From: Desulfatitalea sp. UBA4791
Lineage (GTDB): Bacteria; Desulfobacterota; Desulfobacteria; Desulfobacterales; Desulfosarcinaceae
Assembly: GCA_002402905.1 (NCBI GenBank)
Contig: DHGT01000083.1
Location: 1 to 24,079 of the forward strand
Length of the DNA stretch: 24,079 bases
Direction: 5' to 3'
The notes under the pieces are model-generated. The model did no database searches. It was not told where the DNA came from and saw only the letters and a list, made by a program, of their open reading frames with translations. Shown here piece after piece: positions 16,197 to 24,079 of the stretch. The stretch's first letter is position 1; every line of letters starts with the position of its first letter. The position numbers and the translations under genes were made by a program.

Positions 16197-18110
16197 ATGA
16201 TTAATATAACACTTCCTGACGGGAGCTCAAAGCAATTTGACCAGCCGCCGACCGGTTTCGAGGTGGCCCAGCGTATTTCAGAGGGGTTTGCCCGCAACTG
16301 CGTCGCCATGGAACTGGACGGTCTGAAAAAGGATCTGGCCAGTCGGATCACCCGGGACAGCCGGGTGCGATTCATCACCACCAAGGACGATGAGGGCCTG
16401 GAGATCATGCGCCACAGCGCGGCCCATGTCATGGCCCAGGCCATCCTGCGGCTCTATCCGGATGCCAAACTGACCATCGGGCCGGTGGTGGAAGAGGGAT
16501 TTTACTACGACATCGACATGGAGCCGATCTCCGAGGAGGCGTTCGCCCGCATCGAAGCCGAAATGCAAAAGATCGTCAAGGAGAAGCTGCCCATCGAACG
16601 CCAGGAGGTCTCCAAGACGGACGCCCTCTCCCTTTACGAGGGCGAGCCCTATAAGCTCGAAATGATCAACGACCTGCAGGACGGCACCATCTCCCTCTAT
16701 CGTCAGGGGGAGTTTGCGGATTTGTGCCGGGGACCGCATGTGCCCAACACCGGTTTCGTCAGGGCGTTCAAACTCATGAAGGTGTCGGGCGCCTACTGGC
16801 GGGCCGATCAAACCAAGGCCCAGCTGCAGCGCATTTACGGGACCGCCTACTTCGACAAGAAGGATCTCAACGCCTACCTGACATTCCTGGAGGAGGCGCG
16901 CAAGCGCAATCACCGGCGTATTGGAACGGCCCTGGACCTGTTCAGTTTCCACGACGAGGCGCCCGGCATGCCGTTCTTCCACCCCAAAGGCATGGAGATG
17001 TGGAACGCCCTGCTCGATTACTGGCGTGAAGAACATCGCGCCGCCGGTTACGTGGAGACCAAGACCCCCATCCTTCTCCAGCGTAAACTGTGGGAGCGCA
17101 GCGGGCACTGGGAAAATTACCGCGAGAACATGTACACCGCCACCATCGACGAGGTGGAGTACGCCATCAAGCCCATGAATTGCCCCGGCGGCATGCTCCT
17201 GTTCGGCCGCAAGCACCATTCCTATCGCGATTTGCCGTTGCGCGCCGCGGAGATCGGCCTGGTGCACCGCCACGAACTGAGCGGTGTGCTCAACGGCCTG
17301 TTCCGGGTCCGGGCGTTTCACCAGGACGATGCCCACATCTTCATGACCCCGGACCAGATCCAGGAGGAGATCCTGGGCGTCCTCAAGCTGGTCGAGCGCG
17401 TCTACAGCACCTTTGGCTTGGGGTTCCATCTGGAACTCTCCACCCGGCCGGAGAAATCCATCGGCAACGACGACCAGTGGGACATGGCCACCAACGGCCT
17501 CAAGGCGGCGCTGAACGCCTATGGCGCCGATTACAAAATCAACGAGGGCGACGGTGCGTTTTACGGGCCCAAGATCGACATCCACATCAAGGACGCCTTG
17601 GGCCGGACCTGGCAGTGCGGCACCATCCAACTGGACATGTCGCTGCCCGAGCGATTCGATTTGACCTATATCGGCAAGGACAACGAACGCCACCGGCCGA
17701 TCATGATCCACCGGGTGGTATACGGCTCCATCGAACGTTTTTTCGGCATCCTGGTCGAGCATTTCGCCGGTCAGTTTCCCCTGTGGCTGGCGCCGGTGCA
17801 GGTCGGCATTTTGCCGATCAACGACGACCTGATCCCGTTCGCCCAGGAGGTCGCCAACCGCCTGGCCAGGAGCGGCCTGCGCACCGAGGTGGACTACCGT
17901 TCGGAAAGCCTGAATAAAAAGGTGCGTGACGCCCAGCTCAACAAGATTCCCCTGATTCTGACCTGCGGCGCCAAGGAAAAAGAGGCCGGTACGGTCTCGG
18001 TGCGCACCTTGGACGGTCAGGTGCGTCACGGCGTGCCCATGGCGACCTTCGAAGAGCGGGTGCTGGAAAATATCCGCCTGAGAAAATTATCCCTGGCATT
18101 CGATTGGTAG
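16197..18110 (+). CDS. thrS: Threonine--tRNA ligase
   Basis: A 637-residue class II aminoacyl-tRNA synthetase that charges tRNA-Thr. Domains in order are an N-terminal TGS domain (1-61, INITLPDGSSKQF), an editing domain with HSAAHVMAQA, the catalytic core, and a C-terminal anticodon-binding domain from ~535. The zinc ligands are in place: C329 (MNCPGG), H380 (QDDAHIF) and H505 (MIHRVVYG). These correspond to C334, H385 and H511 of E. coli. Class II motif 2 (FRVRAFHQDD) and motif 3 (GSIERFFGILVEH) are intact. ATG 16197 is chosen because it begins the family-typical MINITLP, although only a weak AAGAAAG lies upstream. The open frame extends upstream but overlaps the divergent rnd region. The VanZ-like gene follows by 4 bp. 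Confidence 0.97.
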   Translation: MINITLPDGSSKQFDQPPTGFEVAQRISEGFARNCVAMELDGLKKDLASRITRDSRVRFITTKDDEGLEIMRHSAAHVMAQAILRLYPDAKLTIGPVVEEGFYYDIDMEPISEEAFARIEAEMQKIVKEKLPIERQEVSKTDALSLYEGEPYKLEMINDLQDGTISLYRQGEFADLCRGPHVPNTGFVRAFKLMKVSGAYWRADQTKAQLQRIYGTAYFDKKDLNAYLTFLEEARKRNHRRIGTALDLFSFHDEAPGMPFFHPKGMEMWNALLDYWREEHRAAGYVETKTPILLQRKLWERSGHWENYRENMYTATIDEVEYAIKPMNCPGGMLLFGRKHHSYRDLPLRAAEIGLVHRHELSGVLNGLFRVRAFHQDDAHIFMTPDQIQEEILGVLKLVERVYSTFGLGFHLELSTRPEKSIGNDDQWDMATNGLKAALNAYGADYKINEGDGAFYGPKIDIHIKDALGRTWQCGTIQLDMSLPERFDLTYIGKDNERHRPIMIHRVVYGSIERFFGILVEHFAGQFPLWLAPVQVGILPINDDLIPFAQEVANRLARSGLRTEVDYRSESLNKKVRDAQLNKIPLILTCGAKEKEAGTVSVRTLDGQVRHGVPMATFEERVLENIRLRKLSLAFDW

Positions 18111-18114
18111 CCGC

Positions 18115-18576
18115 ATGTGCTCCCGCATCGATCGGTCGCCGCGATCCTTGCCATCGACATCGGGCGGGCCGCCTGAGGTGCGCTCCGGACGCCGGCTTAT
18201 CGGCTATTGGCTGCCGGTCGGGCTATGGTGCGCGATCATTTTTGTCCAATCCGCCTTTGCCACGCCCGACATCGGCCCCCGATGGCCGCATGTGGACAAA
18301 GTCGCCCATGCCGGCGTTTATGCCGTCCTGTCCATCCTGTTTTGCCGCGCCTTCAACACCCTGCCCGCCTGGCGGGGCAGGATGTGGAGATTGATCGTCA
18401 CGGGTGTCGTCCTGACCTCGCTATACGGCGCATTGGACGAGTGGCACCAGAGCTTCGTGGCGGTCAGAACAGCCGATGGCATGGATCTGCTGGCCGATGT
18501 GATCGGGGGGCTCTTAGGCGCTTGCCTCTATGTGGGGGTCGGCCGTTACCGTCGGCGACAGGTGACTTTGCCCTGA
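18115..18576 (+). CDS. VanZ-like family membrane protein
   Basis: A 153-residue protein with about four transmembrane helices (from LIGYWLPVGLWCAIIFVQS to GGLLGACLYVGVG). The VanZ family signatures are visible: DKVAHAGVYAVLS after the first helix, and DEWHQSFVAVRTADGMDLLADVIGGLLG near the end. VanZ itself gives low-level teicoplanin resistance in enterococci, but housekeeping homologues like this one have no settled function and should not be read as resistance genes. The ATG is 4 bp after the thrS stop, so it is probably co-transcribed. The first ~27 residues are arginine- and proline-rich and unconserved in look, so the true start may be internal. Confidence 0.85.
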   Translation: MCSRIDRSPRSLPSTSGGPPEVRSGRRLIGYWLPVGLWCAIIFVQSAFATPDIGPRWPHVDKVAHAGVYAVLSILFCRAFNTLPAWRGRMWRLIVTGVVLTSLYGALDEWHQSFVAVRTADGMDLLADVIGGLLGACLYVGVGRYRRRQVTLP

Positions 18577-18605
18577 TTGACAAAAGCACCGATATTTTCT
18601 ACAAG
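18577..18605 (+). promoter_or_regulatory. Candidate sigma-70 promoter of the formate dehydrogenase gene
   Basis: TTGACA (18577-18582, perfect -35), a 17-bp spacer, then TACAAG (18600-18605). It starts directly after the VanZ-like stop and is ~80 bp ahead of fdhA. Confidence 0.5.
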
Positions 18606-18686
18606 TAACCGACTGTTCCCGCAATTTCGGATTGGACCCCGTATGGCCAATCATCCCAATTTTACTGATTGAGGAGTAACGCCGGT

Positions 18687-21452
18687 ATGAATGCACAGCA
18701 AACCATCACTATCAACGGCCGCGAGTTGACTTTCGATAGCGGCGAAACGATCCTGGAGGTCGCCCGCCGCAACCATATCGATATTCCCACGTTGTGCCAT
18801 TTAAAGGGGACCACACCGACCGGCGCTTGCCGCATCTGTGTCGTTGAGGTGGAAGGGGCAAGGACCCTGCTGACCGCTTGCGCCACGCCGGCGGCAGGCG
18901 GGATGAAGGTGCAGACCGAATCGCCGGCCGTGGTCAAGGCGCGCAAGCTGGTGTTGCAGCTGATGCTCAGCTCCGGCAACCACAACTGCGCGGTGCGCGG
19001 GTCTGACGACCAGGAGTGGACCACCTTCCAGCTCAAGGTCCAGGGCGAGGACAGCAGTGAAGAGCTGTGCCCGGTTTGGGGGGATTGCCGGCTGCAGGAT
19101 CTGGCCTATCGCTATCAGGTCAGCGGCGAACGGTTCCCCGCAACTCCGACCCGCTATGCCATCGAGTCGGTCAATCCGTTTATCGTGCGGGATTTTTCGC
19201 GTTGTATTCAATGCGGCCGTTGTGTCCAGGCCTGCAACGAGGTCCAGGTCAACAACGCCATCAATTTCGGCTACCGGGGTCCGGAGTCCAAGATTATCGC
19301 CGCCGGTGACCGCCCCTTGAAGGATTCGGACTGCGTCTTCTGCGGTGAGTGCGTACAGGCCTGCCCCGTGGGTGCCCTGGTGGAAAAAGATGTGCGCTAC
19401 AAGGTGCGCCCCTGGGAGACCCATAATGTCCGCACCACCTGCAGCTACTGCGGGGTAGGGTGCCAGCTGTACCTGCACGTGAAAGACAACCGGGTGGTCA
19501 AGGTGACCGGCGCGGACGTGCCTCCCAACAACGGGAGCCTTTGCGTCAAGGGACGCTTCGGCTACCATTTCATCGGCTCCGAAGAGCGTCTTAAACGCCC
19601 GTTGATCAAGGAGGACGGCAGCTTCCGGGAAGCCTCGTGGGATGAAGCCCTGGATCTGGTGGCCAGCCGGCTCAAAGAGGTGCGCGATACCCATGGCAGC
19701 GACAAGATGGGTGTGTTGACCTCGGCCCGCATCACCAACGAGGAGAATTATGTCGCCCAGAAATTTGCCCGGGCCGTGCTCAAAACCAACAATGTGGACC
19801 ATTGCGCCCGGCTTTGACACAGCTCCACCGTGGCCGGTCTGGCCGCAGCTTTTGGTTCGGGCGCGATGACCAATACCATCGCCGATATCGAAACCGCCGA
19901 TGTAATTCTGATCGTCGGATCCAATACCAGCGAAAACCATCCGGTGCTCTCCACATACGTCAAACGCGCCGTGAAATTCAGGGGTGCCAAGCTCATCGTC
20001 ATCGATCCCCGGCGCATCAAGATGACCGAGTTCGCCCAATATTGGCTGCGTCCCAATTTAGGCACCGACGTGGCCTGGATCAACGGCATGATGCACGTGA
20101 TCATCGAAGAGAAACTGCAAGACGCTGAATTCGTCGAAAAGCGTACAGAAGGATTTGAAGAACTCCGACAAATGGTGGCCAAGTACACCCCCGAATTCGT
20201 CGAAGGAATCACCGGCATCCCCGCCGAAAACCTGGTGGCCGCGGCCAAGCTGTTCGCCGGCGCCCGGGCGGGCAGCATTCTCTATTGCATGGGCATTACT
20301 CAGCACACCAGCGGCACCGACAACGTCAAGTCCCTGGCGAATCTATCCATGCTGACCGGCAACCTGGGCATCCCGGGCGGCGGCGTCAATCCGCTGCGCG
20401 GCCAGAACAACGTCCAGGGGGCCTGCGACATGGGCGGTTTGCCCAATGTCTATCCGGCGTACCAGCCGGTGGGCGATCTTTCCGTGGCCAAGAAGATGGA
20501 AGAGGCCTGGGGTGTCAGCGAACTGCCGACCAAAATCGGGCTCAAGGTGACCGAAATGATCCCGCTGGCCTACGAGGGCAAGTTCAAAAGCCTCTACATC
20601 ATCGGGGAAAACCCCATGATCTCGGACCCCGATCTTCACCATGTGGAAAAGGCGTTGAAAAATTTGGACTTTCTCGTTGTTCAGGACATTTTCCTCACCG
20701 AGACGGCCCAAATGGCCGACGTGGTGCTGCCCTCGGCCTGCTTCGCCGAAAAGGAGGGCACCTTTTCCAACACCGAGCGTCGGGTCCAGCGGGTGCGCCG
20801 GGCCGTGACGCCGCCGGGCGAGAGCAAGGAGGACTGGTGGACCCTTTGCGAAATCGCCCGACGCATGGGGTATAACATGCAATACGCCGACAGTCGCGCC
20901 ATCTTCGAGGAGATCGCCCGGGTGACCCCCTCCTACGCGGGGCTCACCTACGATCGCATCGACGCCGTCGGCATGCACTGGCCCTGTCCGACCGTCGATC
21001 ATCCGGGCACGCCGATTCTGCACGGCCAGCAGTTCACCCGCGGATTGGGAAAATTCCACGCCATCGAGTGGCTCCCGCCGGCAGAGCAGGTCGATGACGA
21101 ATATCCGCTCTACCTGACCACCGGGCGGCTGCTGTACCAATACCATACCGGCACCATGACCATGAAGAGCGCCGACCTCAACAACCGTGCTCCCGAATCC
21201 TTCGTGGAGATCTCACGCAAGGACGCCCGGAAGTACGGTATCGAGGACGGCGAAATGGTCACCATCGCTTCTCGAAGAGGCGCCATATCGGTGCGTGCCA
21301 AAATTTTGCCCAAGGCCGTCGGCGGCACGATATTTATCCCCTTTCATTTTGCAAAGGGCGCGGCCAACCAGCTGACCAACGCGGCTCTCGATCCGGTGTC
21401 GGGCATTCCGGAATTCAAGGTGTGCGCCGTGAAAATCGACAAGGCGGCATAA
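18687..21452 (+). CDS. fdhA: Selenocysteine-containing formate dehydrogenase, catalytic subunit (NuoG-like N-terminus)
   Basis: The frame reads through one in-frame TGA (19815-19817) to give a 921-residue molybdo/tungsto-bis-MGD enzyme that oxidises formate or reduces CO2. An N-terminal [2Fe-2S] domain has C37, C48, C51 and C65. A His-Cys cluster region follows (H99, C101, C128, C134) with a ~26-residue gap after C101. Two ferredoxin [4Fe-4S] motifs are at C173/176/179/183 and C216/219/222/226. The catalytic domain begins with a [4Fe-4S] set (C252, C255, C259, C286). The TGA is codon 377 in CARL-U-HSSTVAG, exactly where FdhF has Sec140 in its VDHCARVUHG segment. The protein is homologous on both sides and the frame is unbroken, which argues against a nonsense mutation. 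Start ATG 18687 has GAGGAG 10 nt upstream. There is no signal peptide, so it is cytoplasmic. No electron-transfer subunit gene is adjacent. Confidence 0.95.
19815..19847 (+). promoter_or_regulatory. SECIS element (Sec insertion hairpin) of fdhA
   Basis: The TGA is followed after 18 nt by loop GGTCT (19836-19840), flanked by GGCC (19832-19835) and GGCC (19841-19844) as the apical stem. The loop sequence and the 18-nt distance equal those remembered for the SelB-binding hairpin of E. coli fdhF. The lower stem is not regular. Confidence 0.85.
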
Positions 21453-21518
21453 TAGTTGACCCAAGCCATCTGAATCGACAGCATACCTTCGCTTAACACT
21501 TAAAACTTTCTAAAAACA

Positions 21519-21551
21519 AAAGCCGGCGGCACCCTGGGTGCCGCCGGCTTT
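21519..21551. terminator. Bidirectional intrinsic terminator between the two selenoprotein genes
   Basis: AAAGCCGGCGGCACCC (21519-21534) and GGGTGCCGCCGGCTTT (21536-21551) are perfect reverse complements around one T, so the physical loop is about CCTGG. A-rich sequence precedes it and T-rich sequence follows it, so it can stop transcription from both convergent genes. Confidence 0.9.
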
Positions 21552-21585
21552 GAATTTCGTTTGTCAACCTATCGGTTCAGTGAGG

Positions 21586-22905
21586 TTACATCTCACTTTC
21601 AGGGTGAAAGACATCCACATCCTTCAGATCTTCCCCGAGATAGGTCCGCTCGTTGGGACCGAGGATACCCAGCGAGAGGCACAGCATGGTCCACAGATGA
21701 ACCGTCTGCCACGGATGGTGACGAACCTCGCTCAGGTCGTGGACCTGGGCATGGCAGTTGTGGCAGGGGGTGATGCAGTATTGGGCTCCGGTGGATAGAA
21801 TCTGGTTGGCCTTCAACTCGCCGTATTTGCGACGCTGATCGGGATAGCCGGATTGCAGAAAGCCGCCGCCGCCGCCGCAGCAGAAGTTGTTCGAGCGGTT
21901 GGGGTACATGTCCACGAAATTTTCCTCGCCGACCACCGCTTTGACCACATAGCGCAGATCTTCGGCCACTGGATCGCCAAATGATTTTCGGACCAGTTGG
22001 CAGGGATCCTGGACCGTGAACTTGATCTTCCGCTCCCGGTTCCATTCCGAACTGGGTTTCAGTTTGCCCTCACGGATCCACTGGGCATAGAGCTGAATGA
22101 TGCTCTGGATCTCGAAGTTGTATTTGATGTTGAATTTTTGCAGTCCGAACCGGACCGCGAACAGTTCGTGCCCTCACTCCGTATTGAGCCAGACCTTGCA
22201 GCCCAGATCCTCCACCGCCTTGACCTTGGTTTCCACGATGTGTTTCCAGGCCTCGTCATCGGCGGCGAACATGCAGTAGTTTTCCGCTGCCCAGCCCTTG
22301 GTGCCGTAGGTCCAATCGGCGCCGGCCAGGTGGAGGATTTTCCACAAGGGCACCATCTCGTCGGGTTCGGTCACCGGTTCGCGCGAGTTTTGGTTGAGAA
22401 AATAGTAGGCCCCTTCTTTGTTGACGGGGGCTTCCATTTCGGCAAATTCCGGTTGGGCTTCCCGGTACTCTTCCAAGACATCCTCGACGACGAACTGGAA
22501 GTCCTCCTCTGTGGCGCCCATGGCGCTGCAGGTGTCGCTGCGCAGGGCCATGTCGCATGAACCGAGAATGCCCTTGGGACGAGTTTCCCTCGGCCAGGTC
22601 TGGCGCGCGTAAAAGACCAGTTGGGGTATGTTGATTTTCATGGGGCAGACATAGACGCAACGGGTACACATACTGCACATCCATACCCATGGGGTGGAGG
22701 TGACCTCCTCGTCCATGCCCAGTGCCGCCATCCGCAGAAATTTCCTCGGGTCCATGCCTTCGATGCCGGTCGCCGGACAACCCGATGAGCACGCACCGCA
22801 GGTCAAACACAGGTTGAGGTTCCCGCCCTCGGGAAGCAGCTCTTTGACCTTGTCGATAAAGGTGCTCTGTTTTTTGCCGCCAAGTTTGATTGCTTGTTCC
22901 GCCAT
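21586..22905 (-). CDS. Selenocysteine-containing heterodisulfide reductase-like Fe-S oxidoreductase (HdrD/GlpC type)
   Basis: Reading through one in-frame TGA (22176-22174) gives a 439-residue cytoplasmic Fe-S protein. The N-terminal part has two ferredoxin [4Fe-4S] sites: C33/36/39/43 and C77/80/83/87. The second half carries CCG domains, the cysteine-rich units that hold the noncubane cluster in HdrB/HdrD. The C-terminal one is complete (C302, C342-C343, C381-xx-C384). The first is degenerate, with C211 followed by NTE-U244-GHE, where homologues usually have E-C-GH. Sequence after the TGA is clearly the same protein and lacks its own start or Shine-Dalgarno for ~200 bases. The ATG at 22905 has GGAGG 8 nt upstream. 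It likely passes electrons between ferredoxin or NADH partners and a disulfide or quinone substrate. Partners are not in view, and coupling to formate oxidation by the convergent fdhA is only a guess. Confidence 0.88.
22140..22176 (-). promoter_or_regulatory. SECIS element of the Hdr-like selenoprotein gene
   Basis: After the TGA (22176-22174), 15 nt lead to a 7-bp stem GCGGTCC (22158-22152) / GGACTGC (22146-22140) with one G-U pair, closed by the loop GGTTC (22151-22147). The loop begins 22 nt after the TGA and contains the GGU typical of bacterial SECIS loops. Confidence 0.75.
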
Positions 22906-22964
22906 TAAAAAAACCTCCGAAGTTTATTGGGGTATCACTTTTCAACGAATTCGAATCGGCCTGG

Positions 22965-23008
22965 TGCCCATCCACAAATGGCCAAGTGGCCTGTTTGTGG
23001 CCGCACAC
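22965..23008. repeat. 44-bp dispersed hairpin repeat, copy 2
   Basis: This matches 6794-6837 at 38 of 44 positions. This copy folds better: CCACAAA pairs with TTTGTGG, and inner GGCC pairs with GGCC around an AAGT loop. Here it lies between divergent genes (the Hdr-like gene and tetR), unlike copy 1, so it is not simply a terminator. Confidence 0.7.
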
Positions 23009-23140
23009 TATCTAAACGGATTCATCTGGCCATGTCAATAGAAAGGTCCCATTCGCGCTACTCTATTCGGTGACTGTTCAGTAGCTTAAATGCACCTGTC
23101 TTTGAATCCATCGATTTTTCCCGGGTCACGATTTTAAACC

Positions 23141-23169
23141 TTGACACGCGGAAAAGGGGTTTGATAAAT
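23141..23169 (+). promoter_or_regulatory. Sigma-70 promoter of the tetR gene
   Basis: TTGACA (23141-23146, perfect), a 17-bp spacer, then ATAAAT (23164-23169). Transcription would start near 23176, inside the palindrome described next and downstream of the ATG at 23168. Confidence 0.6.
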
Positions 23170-23187
23170 GAGTGAATGCTCATTCAT
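23168..23187. promoter_or_regulatory. Probable TetR operator (autoregulation)
   Basis: ATGAGTGAATGCTCATTCAT has half-sites ATGAGTGA and TCATTCAT (7 of 8 symmetric) around 4 bp. It overlaps the -10 and start of transcription. The TGAATGA/TCATTCA type half-site is common for TetR regulators of fatty-acid degradation. Confidence 0.65.
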
Positions 23188-23209
23188 TTTTGGAGAGAGG
23201 TTCCGGACG

Positions 23210-23863
23210 TTGGTTTCAAAACGCAATGCCGATAAATATCAACAAATTTTAACCGCGGCCATCAACGTATTCGCCGAACGGGGGTTTTCCCAGTCGACCA
23301 TCTCGCAGATCGCCCAGGAAGCCGGCGTGGCTGATGGCACGATTTATCTCTATTTCAAGAACAAGGATGACATCCTGGTCCGATTTTACGAGGCCATGAC
23401 CGAGCACGTCTCCGAACGGTTCTGGAAAGCGGTGGAAGAGGGTAAAGACGCCATCGAAAAGTTGTATAAGCTGATCTACGCCCATTTGGATCTGTTTCAG
23501 AGCCAGCCGACCGGCGCCATCGTCTACCAGGGCGAGACCCATCTGCAGTGGCGTCTGGTTCAGGAGCCGACCCGCCAGATGTCCAAGATGTATCGCGATG
23601 TGATCTCCCAGGTCGTGGCCTTGGGGCAACAGGAAGGAACCATTCGCAAAGATCTTTATGTGGGGTTGGTCAAACGGTTGATCAACGGTGCGGTGGACGA
23701 AGTGATCAATACCTGGATCCACACCGGACGGGATCATGATCTCACTTCCATGGCCGAACCCCTGGTGGATCTTTTTATCAATGGCATCGGAACCCCCGCG
23801 TCCGGTAAATGCAAGGATAACCCATCGCCGCAAACGATGGATGAAACCAATGCGGTGACATGA
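23210..23863 (+). CDS. TetR/AcrR-family transcriptional regulator (FadR-like)
   Basis: A 217-residue dimeric repressor. The N-terminal helix-turn-helix is typical: residues ~5-55 run ADKYQQILTAAINVFAERGF, then STISQIAQEAGV and DGTIYLYFKNKDDIL. The rest is a helical ligand-binding domain like those of the acyl-CoA-responsive FadR group. TTG 23210 is preferred as start because an AGAGG Shine-Dalgarno ends 9 nt upstream. The in-frame ATG at 23168 lies inside the -10 box and operator, so it could not be in the mRNA from that promoter, and its extra residues do not look conserved. The acyl-CoA dehydrogenase gene follows by 25 bp, so it probably represses its own operon and responds to fatty acyl-CoA. 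The ligand is inferred from context. Confidence 0.88.
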   Translation: MVSKRNADKYQQILTAAINVFAERGFSQSTISQIAQEAGVADGTIYLYFKNKDDILVRFYEAMTEHVSERFWKAVEEGKDAIEKLYKLIYAHLDLFQSQPTGAIVYQGETHLQWRLVQEPTRQMSKMYRDVISQVVALGQQEGTIRKDLYVGLVKRLINGAVDEVINTWIHTGRDHDLTSMAEPLVDLFINGIGTPASGKCKDNPSPQTMDETNAVT

Positions 23864-23888
23864 CAGAGTTAAGGAAGGAGATTTTTTA

Positions 23889-24079
23889 ATGGCACAGGTA
23901 ATTGCAGATCGTAGAGACGTTGATTTCGTGCTGTTCGACCAACTCCATGCGGAGGAGTTGAGCAAGCATGAAGAGTACGCCGAGTTCAACCGCAAGACCA
24001 TCGAGTTGATCGTCAGCGAAGCACGCAATCTGGCGGTCAAGGAGATTCTGCCGACCCAGAAGGATGGCGATGAAATTGG
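23889..24079 (+). CDS. Acyl-CoA dehydrogenase, N-terminal part (3' end outside window)
   Basis: The first 63 residues (MAQVIADRRDVDFVLFDQLH...) are visible, and the frame is open to the window end. The start RRDVDFVLFDQL followed by a helical segment with AVKEILPTQKDGDE matches the N-terminal extension and first helices of the larger acyl-CoA dehydrogenases common in Desulfobacterota, which oxidise acyl-CoA with FAD and electron-transfer flavoprotein. Start ATG 23889 has AAGGAG 8 nt upstream. It sits 25 bp after the TetR gene, in the expected regulator-enzyme order. The catalytic glutamate and FAD motifs lie outside the window, so the call rests on the N-terminus and context. Confidence 0.75.
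   Translation, partial: MAQVIADRRDVDFVLFDQLHAEELSKHEEYAEFNRKTIELIVSEARNLAVKEILPTQKDGDEI

Noticed and set aside
16278..18029. Long minus-strand open frame opposite thrS (also 4843-6234, opposite the CheX-FliN gene)
   Set aside because: These mirror frames have no recognisable domain, while the sense strand encodes intact conserved proteins.
18115..18576. Antibiotic (teicoplanin) resistance gene vanZ
   Set aside because: Only the broad VanZ-like fold is seen; no other van genes are present and it sits behind thrS as a housekeeping-type homologue.
19815..19817. TGA as a nonsense mutation splitting the formate dehydrogenase into two pseudogene parts
   Set aside because: It falls exactly at the Sec codon position of the family and a SECIS-like hairpin follows; no other lesion is present.
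21586..21969. A separate small CCG-domain gene starting at ATG 21969
   Set aside because: Coding similarity continues upstream without interruption to the TGA at 22174, and no Shine-Dalgarno or gap separates the parts, so it is the C-terminal half of the Sec-containing Hdr-like protein.
22256..23008. Open minus-strand frame starting inside the 44-bp repeat, with a counterpart at 6436-6837 sharing the start M-x-x-HKQA-x-WP-x-VDGH
   Set aside because: The shared peptide comes from the nucleotide repeat itself; both frames overlap real genes and have no ribosome binding site.

Overview
The window is about 24 kb of GC-rich bacterial chromosome. It most likely comes from an anaerobic Desulfobacterota species of the Desulfosarcina/Desulfobacter type. 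This is inferred from gene content: a selenocysteine-containing formate dehydrogenase, a heterodisulfide-reductase-like Fe-S protein of the kind common in sulfate reducers, a PrkA/YeaH/SpoVR cassette, and a TetR regulator in front of an acyl-CoA dehydrogenase. No rRNA, tRNA, CRISPR array, transposase or phage gene was seen.

Layout. At 2-454 is the 3' end of a SNF2 helicase. At 494-4749 (minus) is a four-gene ion-homeostasis operon in the order mini-UbiB-like membrane protein, KtrB/TrkH, KtrA/TrkA, and a CPA-type cation/proton antiporter with a TrkA-N domain. At 5011-6375 (plus) is a CheX-CheX-FliN fusion, followed by a small unknown gene. A gene-free stretch with two repeat structures (6781-7086) separates these from the minus-strand operon prkA1-yeaH-spoVR-prkA2 (14587 down to 7087), an expanded version of the yeaGH/ycgB stress system. 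RNase D (minus) and thrS-vanZ-like (plus) then diverge from a shared intergenic region.

The most notable part is 18687-22905. Two convergent genes, separated by a bidirectional terminator, are each interrupted by one in-frame TGA that is best read as selenocysteine. The first is a 921-residue formate dehydrogenase (Sec377). Its TGA is followed by a hairpin with a GGUCU loop exactly 18 nt downstream, as remembered for E. coli fdhF. The second is a 439-residue HdrD/GlpC-like Fe-S oxidoreductase (Sec244) in which Sec replaces a CCG-domain cysteine. It has a 7-bp hairpin with a GGUUC loop 22 nt after the TGA. Conventional gene calling would split or truncate both.

The window ends with a TetR regulator whose promoter and palindromic operator overlap the apparent ATG, so a downstream TTG is the better start. 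The 5' end of an acyl-CoA dehydrogenase follows. A 44-bp hairpin-forming repeat occurs twice, about 16 kb apart (6794-6837 and 22965-23008), and is probably a genome-wide dispersed element. All functional calls rest on reading the sequence and family knowledge; no database search was run.
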